Assembly (NCBI GenBank): GCA_946965045.2
Contig: OX337231.1
Location: 3,962,360-4,026,359 of the forward strand
DNA from: Epithemia pelagica
Lineage: Eukaryota; Bacillariophyta; Bacillariophyceae; Surirellales; Surirellaceae
Length of the DNA stretch: 64,000 nucleotides
Direction of reading: 5' to 3'
Shown piece after piece: positions 20,258 through 29,902 of this stretch; the first letter of the stretch is position 1; every line of letters starts with the position of its first letter. The position numbers were made by a program, and so were the translations under genes. The notes below the pieces were generated by a model. It had not been told where the DNA came from, made no database searches, and saw nothing but the letters and a program-made list of their open reading frames with translations.

Positions 20258-23200
20258 TTTTTTTTTTTTTGTTTAGGTTACTGTCTATACGAAAGTGGGA
20301 CTCCTAAGCGGTCAGTTCACAAAGGAGTGGGGCGGTGTCCATATTGGGGACGAATTCTGCCATTGGGGCGGGGGAGTATATGGGTGTTACCGGCGCAAAA
20401 CACGGGGATGCCAAATTTTGCAATTGTGTGGTTATGAGTTTTTGTTTCGATTGGTGCTTCCGGATTGCACCTATGTTGTTGTTGGCGTGAGTCGCAAGTG
20501 CGGAGACGATGGCGTGGCCCAATGAAGCTTTTGCGAAGTGCCCGATGGAATATATGTGGGCTTCTGGGTAGCTGAATTTCTTGGTTTTGGCGTTGGCTGC
20601 CGTGAGAAGATTTGAAGGTGCTGCGGTGAATTCTTCGAAGAGTCGGAATGCCGATGGTTGTGGTTTACTTCGTTTTTGGTCCTTGCCGAAGTATGGGTTG
20701 TGCCATGGTGGTGGTTGTGTGGTTGTGAATAGATGCGGATGGTAGTCTGATGGGAACAAAAGGCGATCGGCGAAAGAACCGAGTCCTCCAAGATGATCAA
20801 CGGTGAAGGGAATCAAGTAAATTCCGTTGTCGAAGAGATGTTTGGCCGTGTCTGGGTCTCTGCAGAACTTAGCTCTTGCCGCTTCTTGATGCGTCCTGGA
20901 GGCCATTGAGGCAAGTGTGGTGTGGTCGGACGGGTCGAGAAGGGGCTGTGGCTGTGGCGGCGGCGGAATTGTGATGTCGATGGCGGCATAGTTGAAAGGT
21001 TCGTTCTTGTGTGGTTGTGAGAGAAGCATGCCGACGTCTGCCGGTCTAATATTTCTGTGATGTTGAGGTGCCAGTCCTGGAGGTTCAATGTGGACATCGT
21101 GTGGTGTGTCCACGGCTTCGGCAGCTGGAGCTATATGTTTCAGGACATCAAACAAGGTGTCCCGTATTGCGTTGGACAGAGGTGTCTTGGATGCTGCCGT
21201 GCACGAAAAAAGGTGGTCTCCCATGGGATCGATGGATTTTGTTTTGGAACAACGGCATTTTTGGGGCCAGTTTTGAGTTGGGTCGTTGACAAAAAGAGGG
21301 AGTCGCAGTTTGCGTTTGATTGCTGTCCGGAAAATTTGGTTTGTGTACCGGAATTTGGAGGCCGTGAGGGGAAGGGAGAGTGCCATGCTGGTCAGTGGAG
21401 ACAACAGGGCGGGAAGGAAAAGTCGTTGGTTTGGATCGGTTTCAACAATCAAACGTGGCAAAGTGTGTTCTTGCACGGTGTGCTTAAGGAGGCGGTTGTG
21501 GGTAGTCGGCTCGTATCTTGAAGGTACGAAAAGCGACTCTTCCGCTTGTTCGTTTGCGAAAAGTGATAATGCTTTTCTGAATTTTGTCATGTGTTCGTTT
21601 GTGCTGTCTTTCCAGGAAGTGAAATGTCGTTGGTGGACAGCGGGGATGGGGTTTTCTGTGGAAGACGCGAGATGGATTGCTCTGGCCGTTTGTGTGAGGA
21701 AATGAGGGTATGCAGCTGTTGCTGCCTGTTGATAGCCCAGGCCCCCTAGTCGTTGGGGCATGGTTGCTATGAGGGTGGAGGTCTCGGTGATTTGGTGCTC
21801 GGGTAGTGATGTTAGTTTTGCGAGGAATCTGGCGACGAGTTTTTCCGTCCGTTGTGTTGTTGGGCTTGTCCACAGGGTTGTCCTTGGATCTTGGTTCGGG
21901 TTGGCTAAAAGGATGTCAGATGGCAGGAGGTGCATGATGGACGAGATCATTGTGTATTTGAAGAGGCTGTGTTGTGTCTGGAGGTCGTTCAATTGGGTCA
22001 GACAGTCCATCTTGTTGTACATATTGTCGAGTTTTTGGTTGATGTATTGTTGCGCAAACGATTGGGACCCGATTGGTTGTCCGAGGAATCTCACTCCATG
22101 TGTTATTTCCGCTTTTTCAGGGTTGTCGGGTGAGAGAAATTCAAGAGCTTGTTGGAGGTTCCGTTGTTGGTCTGGCTTGAGGTTGTTGCTTGGCGAGATG
22201 CCAGTTGTTGAAGTAAGTATGGTTGTTTTGTTTTTGTTGAGGATAATTCCGAGTGGTTTGCCAAGCTCTTCGAAGCGTTGGAGAAACCAGAGAAGGTCAC
22301 AGTGGGGTAAGCAGACCGAAGTATCGTCCATGATCGATGCGGTGTGGCCGATGCCTCCCATAGTGTCGTCGTATGAGTCGTGGCTCACTTTTCTTTGTTG
22401 CGCTCGTTTCGCTTGCTCTTTATTGAGTTTGTTTGTCAACGCCAGGAGGACGAGACAGGAAAAAAGGGGGCTCAAGGGACACCCTTGAGGGAATCCCTCT
22501 TGGGTAAGGTATCTGGCGTTTTTATTTTCGTCGAAGTACCATTGGTTACATGGGCCGTTTGTCAGCAGATCAAACAGGGGGACAAGTTGTGTTGTGGCTT
22601 CGTCCTCCAGCAGTATTTTCCGCGCTTCGGTTCTGCTTACGTTATTGAACATGTTTGTAAGATCAAGCATCACCAGGGCTCTGGAGGGCGTGTTGTTGTT
22701 GTTGTCTGCGTTGTTAGTGTTTTCGCTGTTTGTTTGTCGTTCGATATATTCGTTTACCGCCATGGCGGTGGATTGTGCCACGAAATCGACTCCGCCAGGC
22801 GTTTGTATGCCGTACTGGCCTCCTTGCAACAAAAGCGGGCGTATATCATCGGTGAGTTGGACCAAAGCAGCTTTTGCGGCTACTCGTCGAATGGCTGTTC
22901 CAATGCCGATTGGTCTCAGGCGTTCGAGGTTGTTGATGTCTTTGTGCAGAGCGAGAAAATAATTGCTCGCGAGAATGGTTTGGATCGTTGGCGGAACCTG
23001 TGCTGTGACCACCAATTGGATCATTGATTTGATACTGTTGAAGTATGGCCGTGTGGCGTCGGGGGACCGGGTTGTTCTGTGTAACGCCATAGAGACGAGA
23101 ATGTCGGTGCTGGTGGAGAAAGGACCTGCGGCCGTTCCCGGCTTCATTTGCCGGAGTGCAGTTTCAAACATGTTGTCTTGAAGCTTGAGGTATTGTGCCG

Positions 23201-25868
23201 CTGGTGGTGGCATTGTTGTTTGTCCGTGTGAACGGGTTGCTGGTGGGGGCTGTTGTCTTTCTGGGAAAAGTTCCTTTTGGCATTTTTGGATTCGGGGAGG
23301 GGTGAGGGTAGCCGGTGGCGTGTTGGTCGTCAATCGTTTGACGGCGGCTCTGTAGTTACCGAGATCGGCCAGTTGTTGCGCCGAGCTGGTTTTCCATTGT
23401 GGGAGTTGGTCTGGTGGTGATGTTTGCTGTTGTTGGCGTCGTTGTTGCCTGTTTTTCTTCTTGTTGTTGTGGTTGGTCAGTTTCGGAAGCGGTGTTGGAT
23501 TCCATATGGTTTGGTACAGTTCTTCGATTCTTCCTGCTTTCAGGAGGGACAGTCGGGCGCGGAAGGCGTTGGTGTAAGTTCGGTGCACTGTGTTTTTGAT
23601 CGGTGCTAAGAGCAGGGGCTCTAGCAGAATCAGCAGCTTCCAGAAAGGGCTGGCGTCGGTGTCATGTTGTTGTGGTCGTTCGTCTCGGATGACGGCCTGG
23701 GTGAGAGGTGGTGTTGCTGCAAGGAGCCATGAGATCATGTTGTTGTAGGTGGAGTAGAATTCTGCTCTCAAAGGCGGCTTCAGTTTGTGCCATAAGCTGC
23801 GTCGAAAAGGCGGTGGTGTAAGTTGTAGTTGGTGCAGGTAAGCTAGACTTTTCTTCCAGTTGGTTTCTGTCTCTGGTTGCGCATGTCGGTAGGTGTGTAG
23901 GACTAATTGAGTGTTCATTTGGGACCTACTATGCTTTTTTGTTACATGTTGTCTTAGATGGCCTTCCGTCGTGAATATGGTGTCGTTCGTGAACGACTTT
24001 GTGTTTTCCAAAAACTTTCTCATTTCGTCTAGGCGAGAGGGGTTGTTGTGTGCCACATACTTAAAGATAAGTTCAATCTCCTGCATTGTGGTGGACGAAA
24101 ACTCGTGTTCGTCGTTTTCGAGGTTGTCATCGCTGCCGATCAGGGCCCGGGAGTGATCATCGGAGTCGTCCGTGTCCATCCTGTCTGCGGTCGATGGTTC
24201 GTCGTCTTCTTGTTCGGTGAGAGGTGCAAATTGGTTGCGTTTGGCTGCGGGTTTGGAGTCTTCTTCCTCTGGGTGTGGTGCAAACGAGTTTGTTTGTGCG
24301 GCCACCGTCGTCCAGTCGGTTCCGTCCTCGTATGGGTCACTTTCTTCGTCTTCTGTGGGTTGCATGGCCGCGGCGCTTCGTTTGTTGGCCGGTGGGCTGG
24401 TGTTTGTCGGTGTACTCTGGTTGTTGGTGTTGTTGATGTTGCTGTCTCCGGACGTCTCATCGAGGTTGTTGTGTTTGCGACGGAGCAGACGGTTGGTGAA
24501 GGCTAGCAGCCTATTGGTGTGGCTTGAGGAAGTTGGATTGGTTGGGTTTTGGCCTGTGGTGGTCTGTCTTGGTGGTGTTGCCGCTACTGCCGCCAGAGTG
24601 GGGAGAAGAATGTTTTCGGGAAACTCTGGGTGCTGCTGGATGGTGTTGGTGGTTAACATGTGGGTGTCCGGTGTCTTTCGCAAATAGAGGGTGTAGAATT
24701 GCGGATCCGGGTCTTCGTTATCAAATTCTGGAAAAAGGGCCACGAATTCACGGATGTTTCGCAGGCGGTTCCAATCTCCGTCGGTTGCTTCTTGGTTGAT
24801 GGGTTTAAGCTTGATTTTGACGCAAGCTCCGAAGAACTGGTCAATGTCCTTGATTGCCTCCAAGGTTGTTGTTCGATTGCTCTGAGAGGTTGGCATCGGG
24901 ATGATTTGGATGTTGTTCTTGCACCAAGTCAGTTCGGTGTTGCGGTTGGCGGATTGGTAGGCGTTGTAACTCCGAAGTAGTGCCTCAAAGTTGCTTTTGG
25001 ACGAGGCTGTGAGGTAAATTGCCGGAACTTGTCCACGTTGTTTATTTTTCAGCTCGCCGCTGAAAGTTCCAGCACGGCAGCCGATGTGGTTGTAATAGTC
25101 CACGTGGTTCAACTTCCGAGGGAGGTGAGGGGTGAGGATGTTTTGGATGTCGGAGGACAGGTCCAAAGCTGCTCGACGGTGTTTGATTGTTTGGGCCGGC
25201 ACCCCTACGACTATGCCGTAGGTGTCGCTCGTGCGGTTGTTGCATGCTGGTTGGTAGACGTTGATCTGGTCGTACCGTGGGTATATCGTTGGGTTGGATT
25301 GGCGGGTGCCTGGGCGAAGGATTGTTTGGTACCCGTGCTCGTCGTAGGAAAAGTCGTCGTTGTGGTGTTTATGCCACATTTGCAAGACGAAGCGAAGACC
25401 TTGCTCGAAGAAAACACCGGTTCGAATGCGTCGTTCGCTGGAGCTGGGGAGAGGGTGACATGGAAGGTGGATGTGTGTCCACTTCCCTTGTTGGATCGGT
25501 TTTGGTTGTCTGCGCCACGGAGGGGGCGACTGGGGGACTGTTTCGTTTCGAGGAAGTCCACGGAGTGGACCTGTAGCCACATCGGCTCTTCCCTCTTGCT
25601 GTGGTGGAAGAAAACGTCGTTGAGATGCGTTTTCAGAGCTTGTTCGGTGAGTCGCGGGAGAGTGGACTCGATCTCGTGGTTGTGGTGGTGGTTCACTGCC
25701 ACGTGTAGGTGGAACAGGAAGGACGGTTCGGGAGACTGGGGACGTTTCGCCACTTTCGGTTGCCTGTAAGGGTTCGTCGTCGGCGTGCCTTTCTCGTTGT
25801 CGTTGCGTTTGGTGGTCGAGTCGTCGTCGCTCGTCAGGATTTTGTTATCGGTGGGTTGCGTTTCCTTG
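20258..25868 (-). mobile_element. Non-LTR retrotransposon with restriction-like endonuclease
   Basis: The element reads on the minus strand. Its 3' end is marked by a 13-base T run on the plus strand (20258-20270), i.e. a poly(A) tail, 34 bases past the stop codon. The flanks on both sides match the uninterrupted paralogous sequence near 7704-7740 (inverted), which fixes the insertion. Possible target duplications gttgttgttg occur at 20248-20257 and 25869-25878, but they are low complexity. It encodes reverse transcriptase, a CCHC motif and a PD-(D/E)XK-type endonuclease, the order found in R2/CRE/NeSL-type elements. The coding frame runs into the flank at the 5' side, which suggests 5' truncation. 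Confidence 0.85.
20304..25580 (-). CDS. Retrotransposon polyprotein: reverse transcriptase plus REL-endonuclease
   Basis: A frame of 1,758 codons. Reverse transcriptase motifs include LRPIGIGTAIRRVAAK, motif A MLDLTNMFNNVSR (Asp near 973), EGFPQGCPLSPLFSCLVL, and motif C IMDDTSV (Asp-Asp near 1085-1086), where Met replaces the usual Ala of YADD-type motifs. The C-terminal part holds a CxC...HxxxC zinc motif (about 1440-1460, RCRCSKTKSIDPMGDHLFSC), then RPADVGM (near 1512-1518) and AIDITIPPP (Asp near 1535). These match the RPD...D arrangement of restriction-like endonucleases. The N-terminal 550 residues are unassigned, with low-complexity stretches. The start at 25580 is doubtful, because convincing protein sequence upstream (VDFLETKQSPSRPLRGADNQ) lies in another frame. 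See the neighbouring feature. Confidence 0.82.
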   Translation of the reverse strand: MATGPLRGLPRNETVPQSPPPWRRQPKPIQQGKWTHIHLPCHPLPSSSERRIRTGVFFEQGLRFVLQMWHKHHNDDFSYDEHGYQTILRPGTRQSNPTIYPRYDQINVYQPACNNRTSDTYGIVVGVPAQTIKHRRAALDLSSDIQNILTPHLPRKLNHVDYYNHIGCRAGTFSGELKNKQRGQVPAIYLTASSKSNFEALLRSYNAYQSANRNTELTWCKNNIQIIPMPTSQSNRTTTLEAIKDIDQFFGACVKIKLKPINQEATDGDWNRLRNIREFVALFPEFDNEDPDPQFYTLYLRKTPDTHMLTTNTIQQHPEFPENILLPTLAAVAATPPRQTTTGQNPTNPTSSSHTNRLLAFTNRLLRRKHNNLDETSGDSNINNTNNQSTPTNTSPPANKRSAAAMQPTEDEESDPYEDGTDWTTVAAQTNSFAPHPEEEDSKPAAKRNQFAPLTEQEDDEPSTADRMDTDDSDDHSRALIGSDDNLENDEHEFSSTTMQEIELIFKYVAHNNPSRLDEMRKFLENTKSFTNDTIFTTEGHLRQHVTKKHSRSQMNTQLVLHTYRHAQPETETNWKKSLAYLHQLQLTPPPFRRSLWHKLKPPLRAEFYSTYNNMISWLLAATPPLTQAVIRDERPQQHDTDASPFWKLLILLEPLLLAPIKNTVHRTYTNAFRARLSLLKAGRIEELYQTIWNPTPLPKLTNHNNKKKNRQQRRQQQQTSPPDQLPQWKTSSAQQLADLGNYRAAVKRLTTNTPPATLTPPRIQKCQKELFPERQQPPPATRSHGQTTMPPPAAQYLKLQDNMFETALRQMKPGTAAGPFSTSTDILVSMALHRTTRSPDATRPYFNSIKSMIQLVVTAQVPPTIQTILASNYFLALHKDINNLERLRPIGIGTAIRRVAAKAALVQLTDDIRPLLLQGGQYGIQTPGGVDFVAQSTAMAVNEYIERQTNSENTNNADNNNNTPSRALVMLDLTNMFNNVSRTEARKILLEDEATTQLVPLFDLLTNGPCNQWYFDENKNARYLTQEGFPQGCPLSPLFSCLVLLALTNKLNKEQAKRAQQRKVSHDSYDDTMGGIGHTASIMDDTSVCLPHCDLLWFLQRFEELGKPLGIILNKNKTTILTSTTGISPSNNLKPDQQRNLQQALEFLSPDNPEKAEITHGVRFLGQPIGSQSFAQQYINQKLDNMYNKMDCLTQLNDLQTQHSLFKYTMISSIMHLLPSDILLANPNQDPRTTLWTSPTTQRTEKLVARFLAKLTSLPEHQITETSTLIATMPQRLGGLGYQQAATAAYPHFLTQTARAIHLASSTENPIPAVHQRHFTSWKDSTNEHMTKFRKALSLFANEQAEESLFVPSRYEPTTHNRLLKHTVQEHTLPRLIVETDPNQRLFLPALLSPLTSMALSLPLTASKFRYTNQIFRTAIKRKLRLPLFVNDPTQNWPQKCRCSKTKSIDPMGDHLFSCTAASKTPLSNAIRDTLFDVLKHIAPAAEAVDTPHDVHIEPPGLAPQHHRNIRPADVGMLLSQPHKNEPFNYAAIDITIPPPPQPQPLLDPSDHTTLASMASRTHQEAARAKFCRDPDTAKHLFDNGIYLIPFTVDHLGGLGSFADRLLFPSDYHPHLFTTTQPPPWHNPYFGKDQKRSKPQPSAFRLFEEFTAAPSNLLTAANAKTKKFSYPEAHIYSIGHFAKASLGHAIVSALATHANNNIGAIRKHQSKQKLITTQLQNLASPCFAPVTPIYSPAPMAEFVPNMDTAPLLCELTA

Positions 25869-25885
25869 GTTGTTGTTGGTTTTGC
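25480..25885 (-). pseudogene. Out-of-frame N-terminal part of the retrotransposon ORF
   Basis: On the minus strand from about 25885 to 25500 a different frame from the main polyprotein reads FLFHLHVAVNHHHNHEIEST, LPRLTEQALKTHLNDVFFHH and MWLQVHSVDFLETKQSPSRP. It looks like coding sequence that should continue into the main frame near GKWTHIHLPCHPLP or TGVFFEQGLRFVLQMWHKHH. A single indel between about 25450 and 25540, or a programmed frameshift, would join them. No ATG is available inside the element before MWLQ, so the 5' end is probably missing. Confidence 0.55.
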
Positions 25886-26317
25886 GGAACCGTGTCGCTC
25901 GTTTTTGGAGTGTCGCAGCGGCACTGCTTCCTCTCGTTTGGAACTATCCTTGCTATTGTATTGTTATGTCGCCATGGTGTTGTTCTTACTCCTCTATACT
26001 AGTACGATGCGGCACGTTGCTTGCTCCAAAATTAAGACAGGATGGAGTCCTTGGTGATCCTACACGAGTGCTTCTACACAAAGAGATCTAGAGAAGAAAT
26101 GCCTGTAACAAGAATGAGAACTCGAGTGGATCTATCTACTAAAGGGAATTTGCACCAGGCAACTTAATGCCGATGGGATTCCACCATGTAATAGAGGAGA
26201 ATCCAGTACGATTCTATGGATCGAATATATTGTGTGTGTTTTGGTGTGTGTTGTGTGCAGAGTGAGGTATATCGCATTGTTCCATTCATTCGTTCCTGTT
26301 TCCCTCCTTGGCATTCA
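25886..26317. other. Spacer homologous to 7970-8418
   Basis: This is the 3' flank of the 776-residue gene and matches 7970-8418 with small indels. It marks the right-hand side of the retrotransposon-bearing, rearranged locus. No gene is seen. Confidence 0.7.
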
Positions 26318-28648
26318 CTATTCTTCTTCGGAAACTTTGATAAAAAAGACCACCACTGACGATGGCACCCAAGCAGTTTGCTGGTGGTCTGGTTCGGGCT
26401 GTTGCGTCATGTTCTTGTCGTCGTCGTTGTCGTTGGGACCACCCGAGAACTTGTCCTTGTCGTTGTTGTTGTCCTTGTCGTTTTGTTCGTTTTCTTCTTC
26501 TTCTTTTTCTTGGACACTTGTTGACTCGCCAGTGTCCTTGTTGTTGGAAGAAGAACAAGGACTGGTGGTGTTGGAGCCAGCAGAGAATGGCGGTTGTGCC
26601 GACAATGGCTGCTCTTTTACTTCTACGGCACCATTGCCCAATCCTGCTCCTCCTCCTGGTAACGACTCTTCCTCCAGTGCGCTGGGGTAATAGACCAACC
26701 AATTGGGTGCTTGTGCTTGTGCTTGTGCTGCTGGTCCATGATGATGACCTTTTTTGTGGTAATGGTTGTGAATGGGAACCGAATAATGGCGTTGTACATA
26801 GTCCATGGCATCCTGAACGCAGGATTGAAACTCCTGATACGACGATGACGATGACGACGAACCCTCTCTTTCTCCTCCTCGCGATTCGTTACCAGACGAC
26901 GAAAGCGTATACACTTTGGAAAGCCAGGTTCCCGACAAGTATTCCACGTGAAAGGAAGATGAAGATGATGGTGACGTGGTTGGTGTTGAAGAAGAACCAC
27001 TGGAGGTTACAGACGAGGGGGATGTTGCGGTTGTGGTTGCGGGTCTTGGTGATTCGACTCCGGCTCCTGGTTCCGATTGTTGTTGTGGCTGATGCTGCGA
27101 CGAGGAGAGAAGCCATTCTGGATTCTGAATACTCACATATAATTTCGAACCCAACAGTCGACCAACGTCGGCCAGAACCAATCCTTCTGGGTCCCAACAT
27201 TTGCCTTCCATGGTCGACAGTGGCATTGTCTTGTGGTTCTTGTTAGTGTTGTGGTGTGTGGGAGATAAGGCCGTGGCCGTGGCGGTCATGATTTTGCGTC
27301 GCGTTTGTTGCACCACCTTTTCGAGACGATTCGGATCCAGGCTGCCAAAAAAGGTCCACATGCGTTGGACACAAAAGGGTTTTCGATCCCAGACATGTTC
27401 GACATTGTCGTAGTGCGAAGGATGAAAGAGTTGAATCTTTTGATACTCGGTCGTTTCATCCGTTGTATCTTCCGGTGTCGGAGGAAGTAAGGGCACGACA
27501 TGGGCCGCCAAATCCGTGGTTGTCGTTGTGGCAGTTTCATTCGGGTCGTGGTCGTTGTTCTTGGTACAATAGTCTCGAAAAAAGAGTTCTTCGGCCTGGG
27601 CCAAATCATGTTGCAACAATTCAATATTGGCCTGGGAGGACAAGAATTCTTCCGCCACTTGTTGTTCCTGATCCTGTCGTCGTCCTGTCCGTGTGGTATC
27701 CAGAACTGGGGCCTTGTCGTCGTCATTGTCGTTTGGATTGTCGTTGTTCGGCAAGGACGATTTGGCTTGTGTGGACTGATGAAAGGACTCACTCATAATC
27801 TTCCAGGTATCAGCTGCTATATTCGCATCGGTCTCTATCTCTAGTGGAACAACAGGAGACGAGGATGTCGGTTTCCCTTCTGCAGCAGTTGATGTTGTTG
27901 GAGAGGCAGACGAAGGAGAAGTGGCTTGTGGTGTCGGCCCATTGGTGGAGGATGTCGTGTCGAGAATGGCCCCTCGATAAAAGAATCTTCGGGGAGTCGG
28001 TGCGGTGGAGTCTTTTTCTTTGGGACTGTTGTTGTTGTTGTTGTTTTTCGTAGTCTTGTCATTAGTTCTTCTTCTTCCTGGTTTGGCCCCACCTCGACGG
28101 AAAAAGGCATCCCTCTGGTTGTTGTTGTTGTTGTTTCCACCGCTAATGACGCCATTGGCATCAATCAAGGCATATCGAACAGGTCTGCTATGGACGGTCC
28201 TTTTTTGGTGGAATTTGGTTCTGGTCGCGGATCCCTCCAAGTCTGGTTCTTCCTGCAACAAACCATGGTCGGTGGCTGGTCCACTTTGCAGGCTACCACT
28301 CACACTGCTCCGAAAGGACGTGGTGCTCCATACAATGGATTTGTTCAATCCTCCTGCCGTGCCAGCAATCACAGCTGCAGTAGTGTCTTCATCCTCCCCC
28401 TCTTCCTCGTTATTGTTCCTGTTGCTGTCCTTGCCGGTTTCGGCACTACGAGCGGAACCACCGTGGTCATCATCGTCGTAGTTCGTCCCTCCTTGAGTTG
28501 TGCAGAATGACGTTTGGACTGCAGCACCACTTTCGGGACGGATATCGCTGCTCTTGGTGGATGACGACGGGCCCTCTTTTGTTTCACTCACGACACGATC
28601 TTCTTCTTCTTCTCCTTCTTCCTGGTCCTTCTGGATGGCCGTGTTCAT
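26318..28648 (-). CDS. Unrecognised 776-aa low-complexity protein (reference copy)
   Basis: A continuous 776-codon frame from ATG at 28648. The composition is dominated by Asn, Asp, Ser, Thr, Glu and Pro runs, separated by ordered islands. These are HSRPVRYALIDANGVISGG, DANIAADTWKIMSESFHQS, LSSQANIELLQHDLAQAEEL, QKIQLFHPSHYDNVEHVWDR, RMWTFFGSLDPNRLEKVVQQ, LLGSKLYVSIQNPEWLLSSS, FHVEYLSGTWLSKVYTLSSS and YQEFQSCVQDAMDYVQRHYS. The C-terminus ends WVPSSVVVFFIKVSEEE. I see no membrane span, catalytic motif or known domain. The ordered islands are conserved in two partial copies (8.4-9.7 and 16.4-17.4 kb). It lies downstream of the GPCR on the same strand. Low-complexity nuclear or signalling adaptor is only a guess. 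Confidence 0.7.
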   Translation of the reverse strand: MNTAIQKDQEEGEEEEDRVVSETKEGPSSSTKSSDIRPESGAAVQTSFCTTQGGTNYDDDDHGGSARSAETGKDSNRNNNEEEGEDEDTTAAVIAGTAGGLNKSIVWSTTSFRSSVSGSLQSGPATDHGLLQEEPDLEGSATRTKFHQKRTVHSRPVRYALIDANGVISGGNNNNNNQRDAFFRRGGAKPGRRRTNDKTTKNNNNNNSPKEKDSTAPTPRRFFYRGAILDTTSSTNGPTPQATSPSSASPTTSTAAEGKPTSSSPVVPLEIETDANIAADTWKIMSESFHQSTQAKSSLPNNDNPNDNDDDKAPVLDTTRTGRRQDQEQQVAEEFLSSQANIELLQHDLAQAEELFFRDYCTKNNDHDPNETATTTTTDLAAHVVPLLPPTPEDTTDETTEYQKIQLFHPSHYDNVEHVWDRKPFCVQRMWTFFGSLDPNRLEKVVQQTRRKIMTATATALSPTHHNTNKNHKTMPLSTMEGKCWDPEGLVLADVGRLLGSKLYVSIQNPEWLLSSSQHQPQQQSEPGAGVESPRPATTTATSPSSVTSSGSSSTPTTSPSSSSSFHVEYLSGTWLSKVYTLSSSGNESRGGEREGSSSSSSSYQEFQSCVQDAMDYVQRHYSVPIHNHYHKKGHHHGPAAQAQAQAPNWLVYYPSALEEESLPGGGAGLGNGAVEVKEQPLSAQPPFSAGSNTTSPCSSSNNKDTGESTSVQEKEEEENEQNDKDNNNDKDKFSGGPNDNDDDKNMTQQPEPDHQQTAWVPSSVVVFFIKVSEEE

Positions 28649-29449
28649 GGTGGTTTGCTTTCCGAATGGCGTTCTCTCTACCTGTCTTTCTCTCGTTTGT
28701 GTTCAACGGATGAGAATGAGAAAGATGAAGAAATGTCTGTGTGTGTAAGGTACGACGGGCGGGGCGGTATCTTTTCACCGCTGTGGTCAGTGATTGAGTG
28801 CATAACGCCTGTGCGTCGTCCGCTGCTCCCCGTTTGCAGATCGAACCTCGAACCCAATGAAGATGTGCTCTCTAGCTTTACTTTGTAGTTCTCAAAGAGT
28901 GTGGTATTATTCAAAGGTTCTCTTCCCTCTAAACGAGTTCCAAGCACAAGAGAAACAGGTCACTTTTGCAATTACAATAATGATACAAAACTATATGGTA
29001 TAGATAGTAGCATTGATGGCGCCAACTCAAGACTCGACGATAGCTGTCGTGGTCTCGCCTGTTGGATCGCCTTTTGACACATAGATTGGAGGCCAGCAGC
29101 GCCTATTCTTGAACAGATCATTTCTCCCTGGAACGACACACCGATTCTTCATGTTCCTCCACTGAGTGTGTCTTCTTCCCATCTCAGGGGTGGCAACTGA
29201 CAACTCTAGACGACGAGAGTCCGACCATTGACTCCCCCGCAAGACAGGCTCTCTTGCAGATAAAAGTCTATACCGCAAAGCCATTGGATCGACACATGGC
29301 ATGATGTTGCCATGTATCCACCAGAAGAGCGCACGGGATCATAAAACTTGGACGAAGCGAGGAGCATCTCCAACAAACCATGCGGTACGTACGTCTATCT
29401 TGTGTAGACGGATACGCAACGCCACCTTGCGTGTCTCCATTCAGTTTGC
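28649..29449. other. Spacer between the 776-aa gene and the GPCR gene
   Basis: The segment is homologous to 9671-10442 and 17439-18210 but more diverged and lacks the intact 34-bp palindrome. It contains the presumed promoter of the 776-residue gene (minus strand). No coding region is supported. Confidence 0.6.
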
Positions 29450-29902
29450 TTACAACGCAGGAGACAACAACGACGGTTGAAACAAGGAACCTTCTTGAAC
29501 AAGGCTTGATGATTCGATCTCGGCATCCGGATCATTTTTGTTCCTCTCATGACCATTAGTGCCCTTGAGTTCCCTACACTGCTGTTTCTCAAAGACGACT
29601 TCGTGTTCTTCCTCCGCAGGATGATCGTCGGAAATCAGTGAGGGCGATGCGGAGTCACAAGATTCTTCTGCTGTGACGCTTTTCTTTTCCTCCACGACAT
29701 GTTCTTCTTGCAATGACGACATGCCTTGAATTCCAGGACTCAAACCTTCTCCTTCTTCGTGGCCTTTTGGTGGAGAGTCATGTACGTGAACAAGAGATGA
29801 GGAATGAATCTTTCGTTCGCTTTGTTCATGGTCGCATGGTTCTTGGTCTTCCGACAAGTTGCTATCCGCCACAACTCCACGCTTTACCGTATCACCCGAC
29901 AA
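29450..29902 (-). CDS. Possible C-terminal exon or tail of the GPCR gene
   Basis: A 150-codon frame that overlaps the end of the GPCR frame by 19 bases and lies in a different frame. It reads SGDTVKRGVVADSNLSEDQE, VHVHDSPPKGHEEGEG, SLISDDHPAEEEHEVVFEKQ and ends SLFQPSLLSPAL. Copies at 10443-10817 and 18211-18360 preserve the same frame with amino-acid-level similarity, so this is likely genuine coding sequence. It may be joined to the GPCR by splicing or may have been separated by an indel near 29890. It is acidic and contains no known domain. Confidence 0.5.
   Translation of the reverse strand: MSGDTVKRGVVADSNLSEDQEPCDHEQSERKIHSSSLVHVHDSPPKGHEEGEGLSPGIQGMSSLQEEHVVEEKKSVTAEESCDSASPSLISDDHPAEEEHEVVFEKQQCRELKGTNGHERNKNDPDAEIESSSLVQEGSLFQPSLLSPAL

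Noticed and set aside
21760-25769. Long plus-strand frames opposite the retrotransposon
   Set aside because: They are Val/Cys/Leu-rich reverse images of the Gln/Asn/Thr-rich polyprotein.
20248-25878. 10-bp target duplication gttgttgttg as proof of insertion mechanism
   Set aside because: The sequence is a simple triplet repeat and could match by chance; the poly(A) tail and paralogous flanks are better evidence.
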